A DNA stretch of 64,000 nucleotides. It comes from Rhizobium metallidurans (GTDB lineage: Bacteria; Pseudomonadota; Alphaproteobacteria; Rhizobiales; Rhizobiaceae). The notes beneath the pieces are model-generated. The model did not search any database. It saw only the letters and a program-made list of their open reading frames with translations, and was not told the origin of the DNA. Positions 43,694-54,569 of the stretch are shown here, piece by piece. The stretch lies in assembly GCF_014196505.1 (NCBI RefSeq), contig NZ_JACIDW010000008.1, positions 62,001 to 126,000 on the forward strand, written 5' to 3'. Each line of letters starts with the position of its first letter. Within the stretch, counting starts at the first letter, position 1. Position numbers and translations under genes: made by a program.

Positions 43694-44656
43694 ATGAGCA
43701 ATGCGGTGCGCGCGACGGCTGACCGGGCCGCGGCGGCGGAGCAGTACCAGGGAGTGGTCGCCGACGGACGTTGGCGACGCCTCCTTGCCGCCAACGGGCC
43801 GGGATATCTCTTTCTTCTTCCCTGGCTCCTCGGCTTCCTGGGGCTGACGCTCGGGCCGGCGCTGGTATCGCTCTACCTGTCGTTCACGGATTTCGACATG
43901 ATCCGCTCGCCTGAATGGGTGGGGGCCGCGAACTATGTGCGCATCACCACCGCGGACCCGAAGTTCGCGGCGGCGATGAAGGTGACGCTGACCTATGTGG
44001 TGCTGTCGGTGCCGTTCAAGCTGGTCTTCGCGCTTCTGGTGGCGATGGCGCTCAACAAGGGGGTGCGGGGGCTGACCGTCTACCGCGCCGTCTTCTACCT
44101 TCCATCGCTGCTTGGCGGCAGCGTGGCGATCGCCGTCTTGTGGCGGCAGCTTTTTGCCGGCGACGGTCTGGTCAACGCGGCGCTTTCGCAGATCGGCATC
44201 CAGGGGCCGAGCTGGATCTCGCATCCGAGCTACTCGATCTATACGCTGGTGGCGCTCAGCGTCTGGCAGTTCGGCTCGCCGATGATCATCTTTCTCGCCG
44301 GTCTCCGCCAGATCCCGACAGACATGTACGAGGCGGCGAGCCTCGACGGGGCCTCGAAGTTCCGGCAGTTCTACAAGATCACCCTGCCGCTGCTGACGCC
44401 CGTCATCTTCTTCAACGCCGTGGTGCAGACGATCGACGCCTTCAAGGCGTTCACGCCTGCCTTCATCATCTCCGGCGGATCGGGCGGACCGATCAACTCG
44501 ACGCTATTCTACACGCTCTATCTCTATCAGGAGGCCTTCGGGAACTTCCGCATGGGCTATGCTTCCGCTCTTGCATGGATCCTGGTGCTGATCATCGCCG
44601 TGTTCACCGCCTTCTCGTTCCTGTCCTCACGCTACTGGGTGCATTACGATGACTAA
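43694..44656 (+). CDS. MalF-type ABC permease
   Basis: 320 residues with six predicted helices and the EAA loop DMYEAASLDGASKFRQFYKITLPLLTPV. ATG 43694 is 5 bases past the binding-protein stop; an upstream TTG at 43685 overlaps that stop. The 3' end overlaps the second permease by 8 bases. Forms the membrane channel with the MalG-type partner. Confidence 0.92.
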   Translation: MSNAVRATADRAAAAEQYQGVVADGRWRRLLAANGPGYLFLLPWLLGFLGLTLGPALVSLYLSFTDFDMIRSPEWVGAANYVRITTADPKFAAAMKVTLTYVVLSVPFKLVFALLVAMALNKGVRGLTVYRAVFYLPSLLGGSVAIAVLWRQLFAGDGLVNAALSQIGIQGPSWISHPSYSIYTLVALSVWQFGSPMIIFLAGLRQIPTDMYEAASLDGASKFRQFYKITLPLLTPVIFFNAVVQTIDAFKAFTPAFIISGGSGGPINSTLFYTLYLYQEAFGNFRMGYASALAWILVLIIAVFTAFSFLSSRYWVHYDD

Positions 44657-45533
44657 CGGGATCACGACAGCGGTCGCCGCGCCGCCATCCGACATCACCA
44701 AGCGCAGCCTGCCGGCCTCGATCGTCGTTCACACGCTGCTGATCATCGCCTCGCTGCTGATGCTCTATCCGCTCTTGTGGATGGTGTCGGCGTCGGTGCG
44801 ACCGGAAAACGAGATTTTCTCGTCGACCTCGCTCATCCCGTCGTCGATCGATTTCACCTCCTATGTGCGCGGCTGGAGCGGGCTCGACATCACCTTCGGG
44901 CGCTTCTTCTGGAACTCGCTGGTAATTTCGCTCCTGACCGTGACCGGCAACGTGGTGGCCTGTTCGCTGGCGGCCTATGCCTTCGCGCGGCTGCGCTTCG
45001 CCGGCCGGAACTTCTGGTTCGCGATCATGCTCGGCACGCTGATGATCCCCTATCACGTGACGCTGATCCCGCAATATGTGCTGTTTCTCAACCTCGGCTG
45101 GGTGAACACCATCCTGCCGCTGGTCGTGCCGAAGTTTCTCGCCAGCGACGCCTTCTTCATCTTCCTGATGGTGCAGTTCTTCCGGGGCATCCCGCGCGAG
45201 CTCGACGAGGCGGCGATGATGGACGGCTGCAGCGCCTGGCGGATCTATTGGAAGATCATGCTGCCGCTCTCGCTGCCGGTGCTGGCGACGGCGGCGATCT
45301 TCTCCTTCATCTGGACCTGGGACGACTTCTTCGGGCCGCTGATCTACCTCAACGACATGAACACCTACACGATCCAGCTCGGCCTGCGCACGTTCGTCGA
45401 TTCGAGCAGTTCCTCGGACTGGGGCGGGCTTTTCGCCATGTCGACGCTGACGCTGGTGCCGGTGTTCTTCTTCTTCCTGTTCTTCCAGCGGCTGCTGATC
45501 GACGGCATCGCCACGACCGGCATGAAGCGTTGA
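44649..45533 (+). CDS. MalG-type ABC permease
   Basis: 294 residues. N-terminal helix LLIIASLLMLYPLLWMVSASVRPE, and the EAA loop ELDEAAMMDGCSAWRIYWKIMLPLSLPV. Six helices expected. Overlaps the MalF-type gene by 8 bases, so translation is coupled. Followed by 37 bases and dehydrogenase C. Confidence 0.92.
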   Translation: MTNGITTAVAAPPSDITKRSLPASIVVHTLLIIASLLMLYPLLWMVSASVRPENEIFSSTSLIPSSIDFTSYVRGWSGLDITFGRFFWNSLVISLLTVTGNVVACSLAAYAFARLRFAGRNFWFAIMLGTLMIPYHVTLIPQYVLFLNLGWVNTILPLVVPKFLASDAFFIFLMVQFFRGIPRELDEAAMMDGCSAWRIYWKIMLPLSLPVLATAAIFSFIWTWDDFFGPLIYLNDMNTYTIQLGLRTFVDSSSSSDWGGLFAMSTLTLVPVFFFFLFFQRLLIDGIATTGMKR

Positions 45534-45570
45534 GACCGGCCGCAATGGACATGCCAGAGAGACCTATCCC

Positions 45571-46644
45571 ATGAGTATCAAGAGAGTAGCGATCATCGGC
45601 TGCGGCATCGGCCGCTCGCATATCGTCGAGGGCTACCTGCCGCATCCAGACAAGTTCGAAGTGGCTGTTCTCTGCGACCTCAACGAAGCCAGGCTCGCCG
45701 AAGTGGCCGACGAGTTCGGCATCATCGGTCGCACCACCTCGTTTGCAGAGGTTCTCGCCGACGACAGCATCGACATCGTCGACATCTGCACGCCGCCGGG
45801 CATTCATCTCGAGCAGGTGGTGGCGGCCCTTCAGGCGGGCAAGCACGTGATCTGCGAGAAGCCGCTCACCGGATCGCTATCAGGCGTCGACGAGATCATG
45901 CGCGTCGAAAAGACCGCCAGGGGCGTGCTGATGCCGATCTTCCAGTATCGCTACGGCGACGGCGTGGAGAAGGCGAAGCGGATCATCGAGGCGGGGATCG
46001 CGGGCAAGCCCTATGTGGGTTCGGTCGAGACCTTCTGGCTGCGTACACCCGCCTATTACGCCGTTCCCTGGCGCGGCAAATGGGCAACCGAGCTCGGCGG
46101 CGTGCTGGTGACGCATGCGCTGCACCTGCACGACATGCTGCTGCACCTGATGGGACCGGCTAAGCGCGTGTTCGGCCGTGTGGCGACCCGCGTCAACGAC
46201 ATCGAGGTGGAGGACTGCGCCTCGGCGAGCCTGCAAATGGAAAACGGCGCCTTCGTCTCGCTCTCCTGCACGCTCGGCTCGCAGCAGGAGATCAGCCGGC
46301 TGAGGCTGCATTTCGAGAACGTCACCTTCGAGAGCAACCATGAGGCCTATTCGCCGGGCAAGGACCCATGGACGATCCTTGCCGCCAATGACGAGGTGCA
46401 GCGGCGGATCGACGCCGTGATCGGCGACTGGCAGCCGGTGGCGCCGCGCTTCACCACGCAGATGGCGCATTTCCACGCCCATCTCGAAGGCAAGGGTCCG
46501 TTGCCCGTCAGCACCGAGGATGCGCGGCGGGCGCTGGAACTGGTGACCGCCATCTATCAATCGTCGGACAGCGGCCAGGACATCGCCCTGCCTGTCGGAC
46601 CCGACAGCCCGAAATACGCCGACTGGCGCGCAAGAACCCGGTAA
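45571..46644 (+). CDS. Gfo/Idh/MocA-family dehydrogenase C
   Basis: 357 residues. KRVAIIGCGIGRSHIVEGY is the NAD(P) loop, CEKPLTGSLSGVD contains the catalytic-type Lys, and TELGGVLVTHALHLHDMLLHLMG provides the conserved His/Asp region. It sits inside the ABC operon between permease and ATPase genes, so its substrate is probably the imported compound. It is not close in sequence to dehydrogenases A or B of the same locus. Confidence 0.92.
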   Translation: MSIKRVAIIGCGIGRSHIVEGYLPHPDKFEVAVLCDLNEARLAEVADEFGIIGRTTSFAEVLADDSIDIVDICTPPGIHLEQVVAALQAGKHVICEKPLTGSLSGVDEIMRVEKTARGVLMPIFQYRYGDGVEKAKRIIEAGIAGKPYVGSVETFWLRTPAYYAVPWRGKWATELGGVLVTHALHLHDMLLHLMGPAKRVFGRVATRVNDIEVEDCASASLQMENGAFVSLSCTLGSQQEISRLRLHFENVTFESNHEAYSPGKDPWTILAANDEVQRRIDAVIGDWQPVAPRFTTQMAHFHAHLEGKGPLPVSTEDARRALELVTAIYQSSDSGQDIALPVGPDSPKYADWRARTR

Positions 46645-46680
46645 CGGACCAGACAAAGACCAGACAAGGAAACCCAAGAG

Positions 46681-47760
<1,080 letters not shown>

Positions 47761-47836
47761 GCCGCCATCTGGCCAGCTTGACAGCCCGCAGCCCTCTCGC
47801 CAAGATTTCAACAGGATAGGCCGCGAGGGGGACAGC

Positions 47837-48706
47837 GTGACGCCTGAAGACCGGATACATGCGCTTGGCATATGGAATGGTCCGGTCGATATCTCGGCGA
47901 TCACGGGAGGCATCACCAACCGCAATTATCTGGTCCGCGACGGCGCGCTGAAGCGGGTCGTGCGGCTGGGCGACGACATCCCCGTCCATCACATCAGCCG
48001 GTCGAACGAGTTGGCGGCGAGCAAGGCGGCGCATGCGGCGGGGCTTTCGCCGGCGGTGATCCACCACGCGCCGGGCGTGCTGGTGCTCGACTACATCGAT
48101 GCACGAGCGCTGACGCCCGAGGATCTGCGCGACGCCGGGACGCTGGAGCGCGTGATCCCGCTGGTGCGCGCCTGCCATCACGATATCGCACGCGAATTTC
48201 GCGGCGCGGCCACGATCTTCTGGGTGTTTCATGTGGTGCGCGACTATATCGCCACGCTGGAGGCCGCCGGCAGCCCGTATAGCCCACTATTTTTCGATCT
48301 ACTGATCAAGGCGGAGCGGCTGGAGCAGGCGGCGGGGCCGTTCGAGATCGCCTTCGGCCATAACGACATGCTGGCCGCCAATTTTCTCGACGACGGCAAA
48401 AGGCTCTGGCTGATCGACTGGGACTATGCCGGCTTCAACACCCCGCTCTTCGATCTCGGCGGGCTCGCCTCCAACAACGAGTTTTCCGAGGATGCGGAGC
48501 GGGCGATGCTGGAGGCCTATTATCAAAAGCCGCTGACACCGGATCTCTGGCGGCGCTACCGGGCGATGAAATGCGCCTCTCTCTTGCGCGAGATGCTGTG
48601 GAGCATGGTGTCGGAAATCCACTCGACCATCGACTTCGACTACGCCGCCTATACCGCCGAAAACCGCGCGCGCTTCGAGCGTGCCTATGCCGAACAGGAT
48701 CAATGA
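47837..48706 (+). CDS. Choline/aminoglycoside-kinase-like phosphotransferase
   Basis: 289 residues. APH fold with catalytic loop FGHNDMLAANFL and metal site LIDWDYAGFNTPLFDLGGL, the choline/ethanolamine-kinase-like pattern. GTG 47837 is preferred because GAGGGGG precedes it; upstream codons overlap the ATPase end. One base separates its stop from the flavoprotein ATG, so both enzymes are made together. Probably phosphorylates a hydroxyl of an imported amino-alcohol-like or sugar substrate. Confidence 0.88.
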   Translation: MTPEDRIHALGIWNGPVDISAITGGITNRNYLVRDGALKRVVRLGDDIPVHHISRSNELAASKAAHAAGLSPAVIHHAPGVLVLDYIDARALTPEDLRDAGTLERVIPLVRACHHDIAREFRGAATIFWVFHVVRDYIATLEAAGSPYSPLFFDLLIKAERLEQAAGPFEIAFGHNDMLAANFLDDGKRLWLIDWDYAGFNTPLFDLGGLASNNEFSEDAERAMLEAYYQKPLTPDLWRRYRAMKCASLLREMLWSMVSEIHSTIDFDYAAYTAENRARFERAYAEQDQ

Positions 48707-48707
48707 C

Positions 48708-51158
48708 ATGACGAAGGAATTGCCCAGGACCGCCAAGGTTGTCGTCATCGGCGGCGGCATCATCGGCTGCTCGACGGCCTATCATCTCGGCAAGCTCGGC
48801 TTGACGGATACCGTGCTCTTGGAGCGCAAGAAGCTGACCTCGGGCACCACCTTCCATGCCGCCGGCCTCGTCGGCCAGCTCCGGACGAGCGCCAACATCA
48901 CCCAACTGCTCGGCTATTCCGTCGATCTCTACAAGCGGCTGGAAGCGGAGACCGGGCTCGGCACCGGCTGGAAGATGAACGGCGGCCTGCGGCTGGCCTG
49001 CAACGAGGAACGCTGGACGGAAGTGAAGCGGCAGGCGACCACGGCGCAATCCTTCGGGCTCGACATGCAGCTTCTGACGCCGCGGGAAGCCTTCGACCTC
49101 TGGCCGCTGATGACGATCGACGACCTGATCGGCGCCGCCTATCTTCCGACCGACGGCCAGGCCAATCCTTCAGACATCACGCAGGCGCTCGCCAAGGGCG
49201 CGCGCATGGCCGGCGTTTCGATCTTCGAGGATACTGAAGTGATCGACATCGAGATCGACAAGGGCCGCATCCGCGCCGTGATCACCGAGCACGGCCGCAT
49301 CGAATGCGAGCGCGTCGTCGTCTGCGCCGGGCAATGGACGCGCAATTTCGCGGCGCGCTTCGGCGTCAACGTGCCGCTGATCTCGGTCGAACACCAGTAC
49401 ATCATCACCGAATCCTTCGGCGTGCCCTCCAACCTGCCGACGCTGCGCGATCCCGACCGGCTGACCTATTACAAGGAAGAGGTGGGCGGCATCGTGATGG
49501 GCGGCTACGAGCCGAACCCGATCCCCTGGGCGACATCGGGCATTCCCGAGGGTTTCCACTACACGCTGCTCGACAGCAATTTCGACCATTTCGAGCAGAT
49601 CATGGAGCAGGCGCTCGGCCGCGTGCCTGATCTTGAGAATGTCGGCGTCAAGCAGCTCCTGAACGGGCCGGAGAGCTTTACGCCCGATGGCAACTTCATT
49701 CTCGGCGAGGCGCCGGAGCTCAGGAACTTCTTCGTCGGCGCCGGCTTCAACGCCTTCGGCATCGCGTCTGCCGGCGGCGCCGGGATGGCGCTGGCGGAGT
49801 GGGTCTCCAAGGGCGAGCCGCCCTACGATCTCTGGCCTGTCGATATCCGCCGCTTCGGCCGCCCGCATTTCGACACCGACTGGGTGCGCACCCGCACGCT
49901 GGAGGCCTATGGCAAGCACTACACGCTGGCCTTCCCCTTCGAGGAGTATTCCAGCGGTCGCCCATGCCGCAAATCGCCGCTCTACGACCGGCTGAAGGCG
50001 CAGGGCGCGTGCTTCGGCGAAAAGCTCGGCTGGGAGCGGCCCAACTGGTTCGCCGATCTCTTCGCCAACGAGGAACCGAAGGACGTCTACAGCTACGAGA
50101 GGCAGAACTGGTTCGAGGCGGTGGGCCGCGAGCACAGGGCGGTGCGCGAGGCTGCGGTCATCTTCGACCAGACCTCGTTCGCCAAGTTCACGCTGAAGGG
50201 TCGCGACGCGGAAAAGGCACTCTCCTGGATATCAGCCAATGATGTGGCCAGGCCGGTCGGCTCGCTCGTCTACACGCAGATGCTGAACGACAAGGGCGGC
50301 ATCGAATGCGACCTCACCTGCGCGCGCATCGCCGAGGACGAATATTACATCGTCACCGGCACGGGCTTCGCGACACACGACTTCGACTGGATCGCCCGCA
50401 ACATTCCAGACGACCTGCATGCCGAACTGGTCGATGTGACCTCGGCCTATTGCGTGCTGGCGCTGATGGGGCCGAATGCACGCGCGGTGCTGGAGAAGGT
50501 CACGGGCAGCGATATCTCCAACGCCGCCTTCCCCTTCGGCCGCGTCAAGACCATCGGCATCGGCGGCTGCCCGGTGCGCGCGCTGCGCATCACCTATGTC
50601 GGCGAGCTCGGCTACGAGCTGCATGTGCCGATCGAATACGCCACCACGGTCTATGACGCGCTGATGGCGGCGGGCAATCCGCTGCATCTCGTCAATGCCG
50701 GCTATCGCGCGATCGAAAGCTGCCGGCTGGAAAAGGGCTACCGCGCCTGGGGCTCGGACATCGGGCCGGATCATACGCCGATCGAAGCCGGCCTCGGCTG
50801 GGCGGTGAAGACGAAGAAGACCACGCCGTTCCGCGGCCGCGAGGCGATCGAGCAGCAGCTAGCATCGGGCGTCAAGAAGATACTCGCCTGCTTCGTGCCC
50901 GATGATTCCGACGTGGTGCTGCTCGGCCGCGAGACGATCTACCGCGACGGCAAGCGCGTGGGATGGCTGTCGTCAGGCGGCTTCGGCTACACCGTGGGCA
51001 AGCCGATCGGCTACGGCTACGTGCGCAACGCCGAGGGCGTGACGGAAGATTTCGTGCTGTCGGGTCGATATGAGCTCGACGTCGCGCGGGTCAGGGTGCC
51101 GTGCCAGGTGTCGCTGACGCCGCTTTACGATCCCGAGATGGCGCGGGTGAAGGCTTAG
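48708..51158 (+). CDS. Dimethylglycine/sarcosine dehydrogenase-like flavoprotein
   Basis: 816 residues, the usual length of the family. N-terminal FAD fold with V-I-G-G-G-I-I-G-C-S (about 13-23), His in GTTFHAAGLVGQL at the place of the covalent FAD link in dimethylglycine dehydrogenase, and a DAO domain to about residue 370. A FAO linker and C-terminal GcvT-like folate domain follow (about 430-810: FDQTSFAKFTLKGRDAEKAL, YELHVPIEYA). It oxidatively removes methyl groups from amines and passes formaldehyde to THF. Last gene of the importer operon. Confidence 0.93.
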   Translation: MTKELPRTAKVVVIGGGIIGCSTAYHLGKLGLTDTVLLERKKLTSGTTFHAAGLVGQLRTSANITQLLGYSVDLYKRLEAETGLGTGWKMNGGLRLACNEERWTEVKRQATTAQSFGLDMQLLTPREAFDLWPLMTIDDLIGAAYLPTDGQANPSDITQALAKGARMAGVSIFEDTEVIDIEIDKGRIRAVITEHGRIECERVVVCAGQWTRNFAARFGVNVPLISVEHQYIITESFGVPSNLPTLRDPDRLTYYKEEVGGIVMGGYEPNPIPWATSGIPEGFHYTLLDSNFDHFEQIMEQALGRVPDLENVGVKQLLNGPESFTPDGNFILGEAPELRNFFVGAGFNAFGIASAGGAGMALAEWVSKGEPPYDLWPVDIRRFGRPHFDTDWVRTRTLEAYGKHYTLAFPFEEYSSGRPCRKSPLYDRLKAQGACFGEKLGWERPNWFADLFANEEPKDVYSYERQNWFEAVGREHRAVREAAVIFDQTSFAKFTLKGRDAEKALSWISANDVARPVGSLVYTQMLNDKGGIECDLTCARIAEDEYYIVTGTGFATHDFDWIARNIPDDLHAELVDVTSAYCVLALMGPNARAVLEKVTGSDISNAAFPFGRVKTIGIGGCPVRALRITYVGELGYELHVPIEYATTVYDALMAAGNPLHLVNAGYRAIESCRLEKGYRAWGSDIGPDHTPIEAGLGWAVKTKKTTPFRGREAIEQQLASGVKKILACFVPDDSDVVLLGRETIYRDGKRVGWLSSGGFGYTVGKPIGYGYVRNAEGVTEDFVLSGRYELDVARVRVPCQVSLTPLYDPEMARVKA

Positions 51159-51185
51159 TCTAAAGCCCTCACCTCACCGCTCCAA

Positions 51186-52640
51186 TCAGAACAGCGGCAG
51201 CTTGCTATCCTGGATCAGGATGTCGAGCTTGTTGGTCACGTCCTCCGCCCATGCGGCGTTCCCGGTGAGCGCGGCCGGGAAGAGGCCGGGCAGTGTGAAC
51301 AGCGCCGCGGCCACGGTGGGGCCGTTGTGGGGGACATCCACCAGCAATGCGGCGATCTCGTTGGCGCGGGGGTCGCGCAACTCGTAGCTCTTGCCGTTGC
51401 GGTCGATGCCAAGCGCGTACCGCATCCAGGCGGCGACGGCGATGGCGTAGGTTTCCGCCTGGCTGCCCCCGGCCAAGGCTTCCACCGCCGGTTCCAGCAG
51501 GCGCTGCGGCAGCTTCTGGGTGCCGTCCATGGCGATCTGGTAGGTGCGGTGAGCGATCGCCTTGTTCGCAAAGCGGGCTATCAATTCGTCGGCATAGGCG
51601 TCCAGATCGATGCCGGGGACCGGGTCGAGCGTGCTGGCGGCGGCGTTCATGTGGCGGCGGGCAAGGGCCGACAGGCCGCTATCGCCCATGACATCGCGGA
51701 TGAATTCATAGCCGCCGATATAACCGAGATAGGCGAGCAGCGAATGCGCGCCGTTCAGCATGCGCAGCTTCATCTTCTCATAGGCCGAGACATCCTCGAC
51801 CATCAGCGCGCCGGCCTTTTCCCATTGCGGGCGGCCGTTGGCGAAGCTGTCCTCGATGACCCACTGTGTGAAGGGTTCGGTCTCGATCGCCGCAAGGTCG
51901 ACGCGGCCGGTGAGCGCTTCGGCGTCACGATAGGTGGCATCGGTGCTGGCGGGCGTGATGCGGTCGACCATGGTCGAGGGGAAAGGAACTTCACGCTCGA
52001 TCCAGGCCTTCAGCTCGGCATCGACGCGGCCGGCGAAATCGAGCACGAGGCGCTTCAACACCGCGCCGTTGCTCGGAAGATTGTCACAGCTCAGCGGGGT
52101 GAACGGCGCGATGCCCCTGGCGCGGCGGCGCGCCAGGCCCTCGACGAGATAGCCAATGACGCCACGCGGGGCGTGGCGGTTGGCAAGGTCGGCGATGATA
52201 TCGGCATGCTTGAGATCGAGCCCGCCGGTGGCGGCATCGAAGCCATAGGCCTTTTCAGTCACCGTCAGGCTGACGATGCGGATGGCGGGGTCTTCCAGCC
52301 GCGCCAGCAGTTCACCCGGGTCGCGGGTCGCGACGTGCGCCTTGAGGATCGGACCGATGACATGCGCGACCGTGCCTTCCGTGTCGCGCACCAGCATGGT
52401 GTAGAGGCCGTTCTGCTCGTTCAGGTGATCGGCGACATCGGCGGTGCGCAGGCTTGCGACCTCGATCCCCCAATCGCCACCGGCGAGCGCCAGCGCCGCA
52501 TCGGTATAGGGCGCGAAGTGAGCGCGGAAGAAGGCGCCGGGGCCGAGATGCAGGATGCCCGGCTTCAGCTTGTCCCGGTTGAAGGCGGGAAGCTTGGCGG
52601 ATGGTGCCAGGCCGGTGAGGCGCGTCAGTCGTTCGGTCAC
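51186..52640 (-). CDS. uxuB: Mannitol dehydrogenase-family oxidoreductase (fructuronate reductase type)
   Basis: 484 residues. Long-chain polyol dehydrogenase: NAD site ILHLGPGAFFRAHFA, and catalytic Lys/Asn/His in MKLRMLNGAHSLLAYLG. In an operon after uxaC the expected reaction is D-fructuronate to D-mannonate. The start is GTG 52640, overlapping the uxaC stop (GTGA). Its stop converges with the flavoprotein gene, 27 bases apart. A mannitol dehydrogenase cannot be ruled out by motif alone. Confidence 0.85.
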   Translation of the reverse strand: MTERLTRLTGLAPSAKLPAFNRDKLKPGILHLGPGAFFRAHFAPYTDAALALAGGDWGIEVASLRTADVADHLNEQNGLYTMLVRDTEGTVAHVIGPILKAHVATRDPGELLARLEDPAIRIVSLTVTEKAYGFDAATGGLDLKHADIIADLANRHAPRGVIGYLVEGLARRRARGIAPFTPLSCDNLPSNGAVLKRLVLDFAGRVDAELKAWIEREVPFPSTMVDRITPASTDATYRDAEALTGRVDLAAIETEPFTQWVIEDSFANGRPQWEKAGALMVEDVSAYEKMKLRMLNGAHSLLAYLGYIGGYEFIRDVMGDSGLSALARRHMNAAASTLDPVPGIDLDAYADELIARFANKAIAHRTYQIAMDGTQKLPQRLLEPAVEALAGGSQAETYAIAVAAWMRYALGIDRNGKSYELRDPRANEIAALLVDVPHNGPTVAAALFTLPGLFPAALTGNAAWAEDVTNKLDILIQDSKLPLF

Positions 52641-54052
52641 AGCTTGTAGGCCTTCTTGGCGTTGCCGTAGGAGAGATCGGCGGCGGCGATTGCCGCATCC
52701 TTGCGAGATATCCGGTGCTCGGCGGCCAGCGTCGCCAGGAAGCCGCAAACCTCGCGGCGCCAGACGTCGTGGCGGGCGGGGATGGAGAGCAGCGCGCGGG
52801 TATCGTCGTTGAAGCCGGCCATGTTGGCGAAGCCTGCCGTCTCGACCACCTGGTCGAGATAGCGGCGAATGCCGGCCGGGCTGTCGTGGAACCACCAGGG
52901 CGGGCCGATCATCAGGCAGGGCCAGTGGCCGGCCATCGGCGCCAGTTCGCGGGCGTAGGTGGTTTCGTCGAGCGTGAAGAGCAGCACGCGCAGACCCGGC
53001 GCATGGCCGTATTTCGCCAGAAGCGCCGAGAGCCCGCCGACCCAATCGGTCGGCGTCGGGATGTCGGCGCCCATGTTCGGTCCGCGCGTCTGGAAGAGTT
53101 CGCGGTCGGTGTTGCGGCGCGAGCCGGCGTGGATCTGCATGACCATGCCGTCTTCCGCCGAAAGGCCGGCCATTTCCGTCAGCATCTGGCCACGGAAGAG
53201 CTCGGCCTCGCCGGCCTCTAGCGTGCCCCTGTGCGCCCGGTCGAGCAGCCGCTGCTTGTCGGAATGCGGGAGATCGGCGGTGAAAGCGGTGGGGACGCCG
53301 TGGTCGGTGGCGGTGGCGCCGAACTGGCGGAAATAGGCGCGGCGCTTACGGTGTGCGTCGATCAGGCCATCCCAGCTCGCGACGTCGCAACCGGTGAGTT
53401 CGCCGAGCTTGACGAGATTTTCGCGGAAGCCGACGGCATCGGGATCGGTGACGCCATCGGGGCGATAGGTGGTGCGAACACGGCCGATCCAGCCATCCTC
53501 GGCCATCTTCCGGTGGTGCGGGAGCTGATCGAGCGCGCCTTCGGTGGTGGCGATGGTCTCGATACCGAAGCGCTTGTGCAGCGCGCGCGGACGGAATTCC
53601 GGCAGGGCCAGTTGCGCGTTGATGTGGTCGTAGAGCGCGTCGGCGTTTTCAGGCGTCAGCGGCTCCTCGCAGCCGAGCACGGCCGACATGGCGTGATCGA
53701 CCCAGAGGCTCGACGGGGTTCCCCGGAAGAGATGATAATGCGCCGCGAAGGTGCGCCAGATGGCGCGGCCAGACGAGACGGGCTTGCCGTCGAGGCGGGG
53801 AACGCCGAGATCGTCGAGCTTGACGCCGACGCTGTGCAACATGCGGAAGAGATAGTGATCCGGAATGACGAGCAGCGAGGCGGCATCCTCGAAGGGCCTG
53901 TCGTCGGCGAACCAGGCGGGTTCGGTGTGCCCGTGCGGACTGACGATCGGGAGCGCGCTTACGCTCTCGTAAAGCTCGCGCGCGATTGATCGCGTTGCCG
54001 GATCGGCGGGAAAGAGCCGGTCCGGATGCAGAAATCCATTGCCAACATCCAT
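52637..54052 (-). CDS. uxaC: Glucuronate isomerase
   Basis: 471 residues. Converts D-glucuronate to D-fructuronate (and galacturonate to tagaturonate). UxaC hallmarks: PIVSPHGHTEP with the metal HxH (about 36-38), HKRFGIETIATTEGALD, MQIHAGSRRNTD, and GFNDDTRALLSIPARHDVWRRE. Length is standard. First gene of a two-gene operon with the fructuronate-reductase-type gene. A third copy of the locus palindrome lies 62 bases upstream. Confidence 0.96.
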   Translation of the reverse strand: MDVGNGFLHPDRLFPADPATRSIARELYESVSALPIVSPHGHTEPAWFADDRPFEDAASLLVIPDHYLFRMLHSVGVKLDDLGVPRLDGKPVSSGRAIWRTFAAHYHLFRGTPSSLWVDHAMSAVLGCEEPLTPENADALYDHINAQLALPEFRPRALHKRFGIETIATTEGALDQLPHHRKMAEDGWIGRVRTTYRPDGVTDPDAVGFRENLVKLGELTGCDVASWDGLIDAHRKRRAYFRQFGATATDHGVPTAFTADLPHSDKQRLLDRAHRGTLEAGEAELFRGQMLTEMAGLSAEDGMVMQIHAGSRRNTDRELFQTRGPNMGADIPTPTDWVGGLSALLAKYGHAPGLRVLLFTLDETTYARELAPMAGHWPCLMIGPPWWFHDSPAGIRRYLDQVVETAGFANMAGFNDDTRALLSIPARHDVWRREVCGFLATLAAEHRISRKDAAIAAADLSYGNAKKAYKL

Positions 54053-54113
54053 CAGTATTCCTCCCTGGTCCCTACCGGCCTAGCGCACAAAAAAAGACGC
54101 GGCAAGGGCTTTT

Positions 54114-54132
54114 AGTAACCAAACGGTTCACT
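54114..54132. promoter_or_regulatory. Putative TetR operator O3 (degenerate)
   Basis: AGTAACCAAACGGTTCACT: the first 11 bases match O1 exactly and GTT is retained, with one extra base in the right arm. It lies 62 bases upstream of the uxaC ATG. Confidence 0.5.
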
Positions 54133-54245
54133 TTGTGAATCGGCGGCGGTGCCTCTCGAAACGGTTGACCTTGCGGCCTATTTCCGCTTTGGAGAGCGCA
54201 ATCACAGGACCGGTTCATATGGCCGGTCGTGGCAAGGAGAGCCCG

Positions 54246-54455
54246 ATGCCGGATCAGACCGATCGTATCACCCAACTCGAGGAAACCGTCGCCCATCAGG
54301 CCAAGACGATCGAGGAACTGTCCGACCAGCTGACGGAACAGTGGAAGGTGGTCGAGCAGACGCGCGCCAAGCTGGACCGGCTGACCGAGCGCTTTCTCTC
54401 GCTCGAGGAACAATCGCTGGAAGCGCCGTCGATCACAAGGCCGCCGCACTACTGA
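54246..54455 (+). CDS. slyX: SlyX-family protein
   Basis: 69 residues: DRITQLEETVAHQAKTIEELSDQLTEQWKVVEQTRAKLDRLTERFLSLEE is a continuous amphipathic coiled coil, ending PPHY as SlyX proteins do. ATG 54246 has AAGGAGA upstream, which settles the start. Function poorly defined. Next to a PACE-family exporter gene on the same strand. Confidence 0.9.
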   Translation: MPDQTDRITQLEETVAHQAKTIEELSDQLTEQWKVVEQTRAKLDRLTERFLSLEEQSLEAPSITRPPHY

Positions 54456-54569
54456 TTGTCGCCATCTTGCCCTTCGCGGGCGAAATCCCTATATCGGAGC
54501 TCGAGAGGACGACCTCCCCCTTCTGGGCAAAAACTCGGGACGACCCGACCTATCCCACAGGGGTTATCC

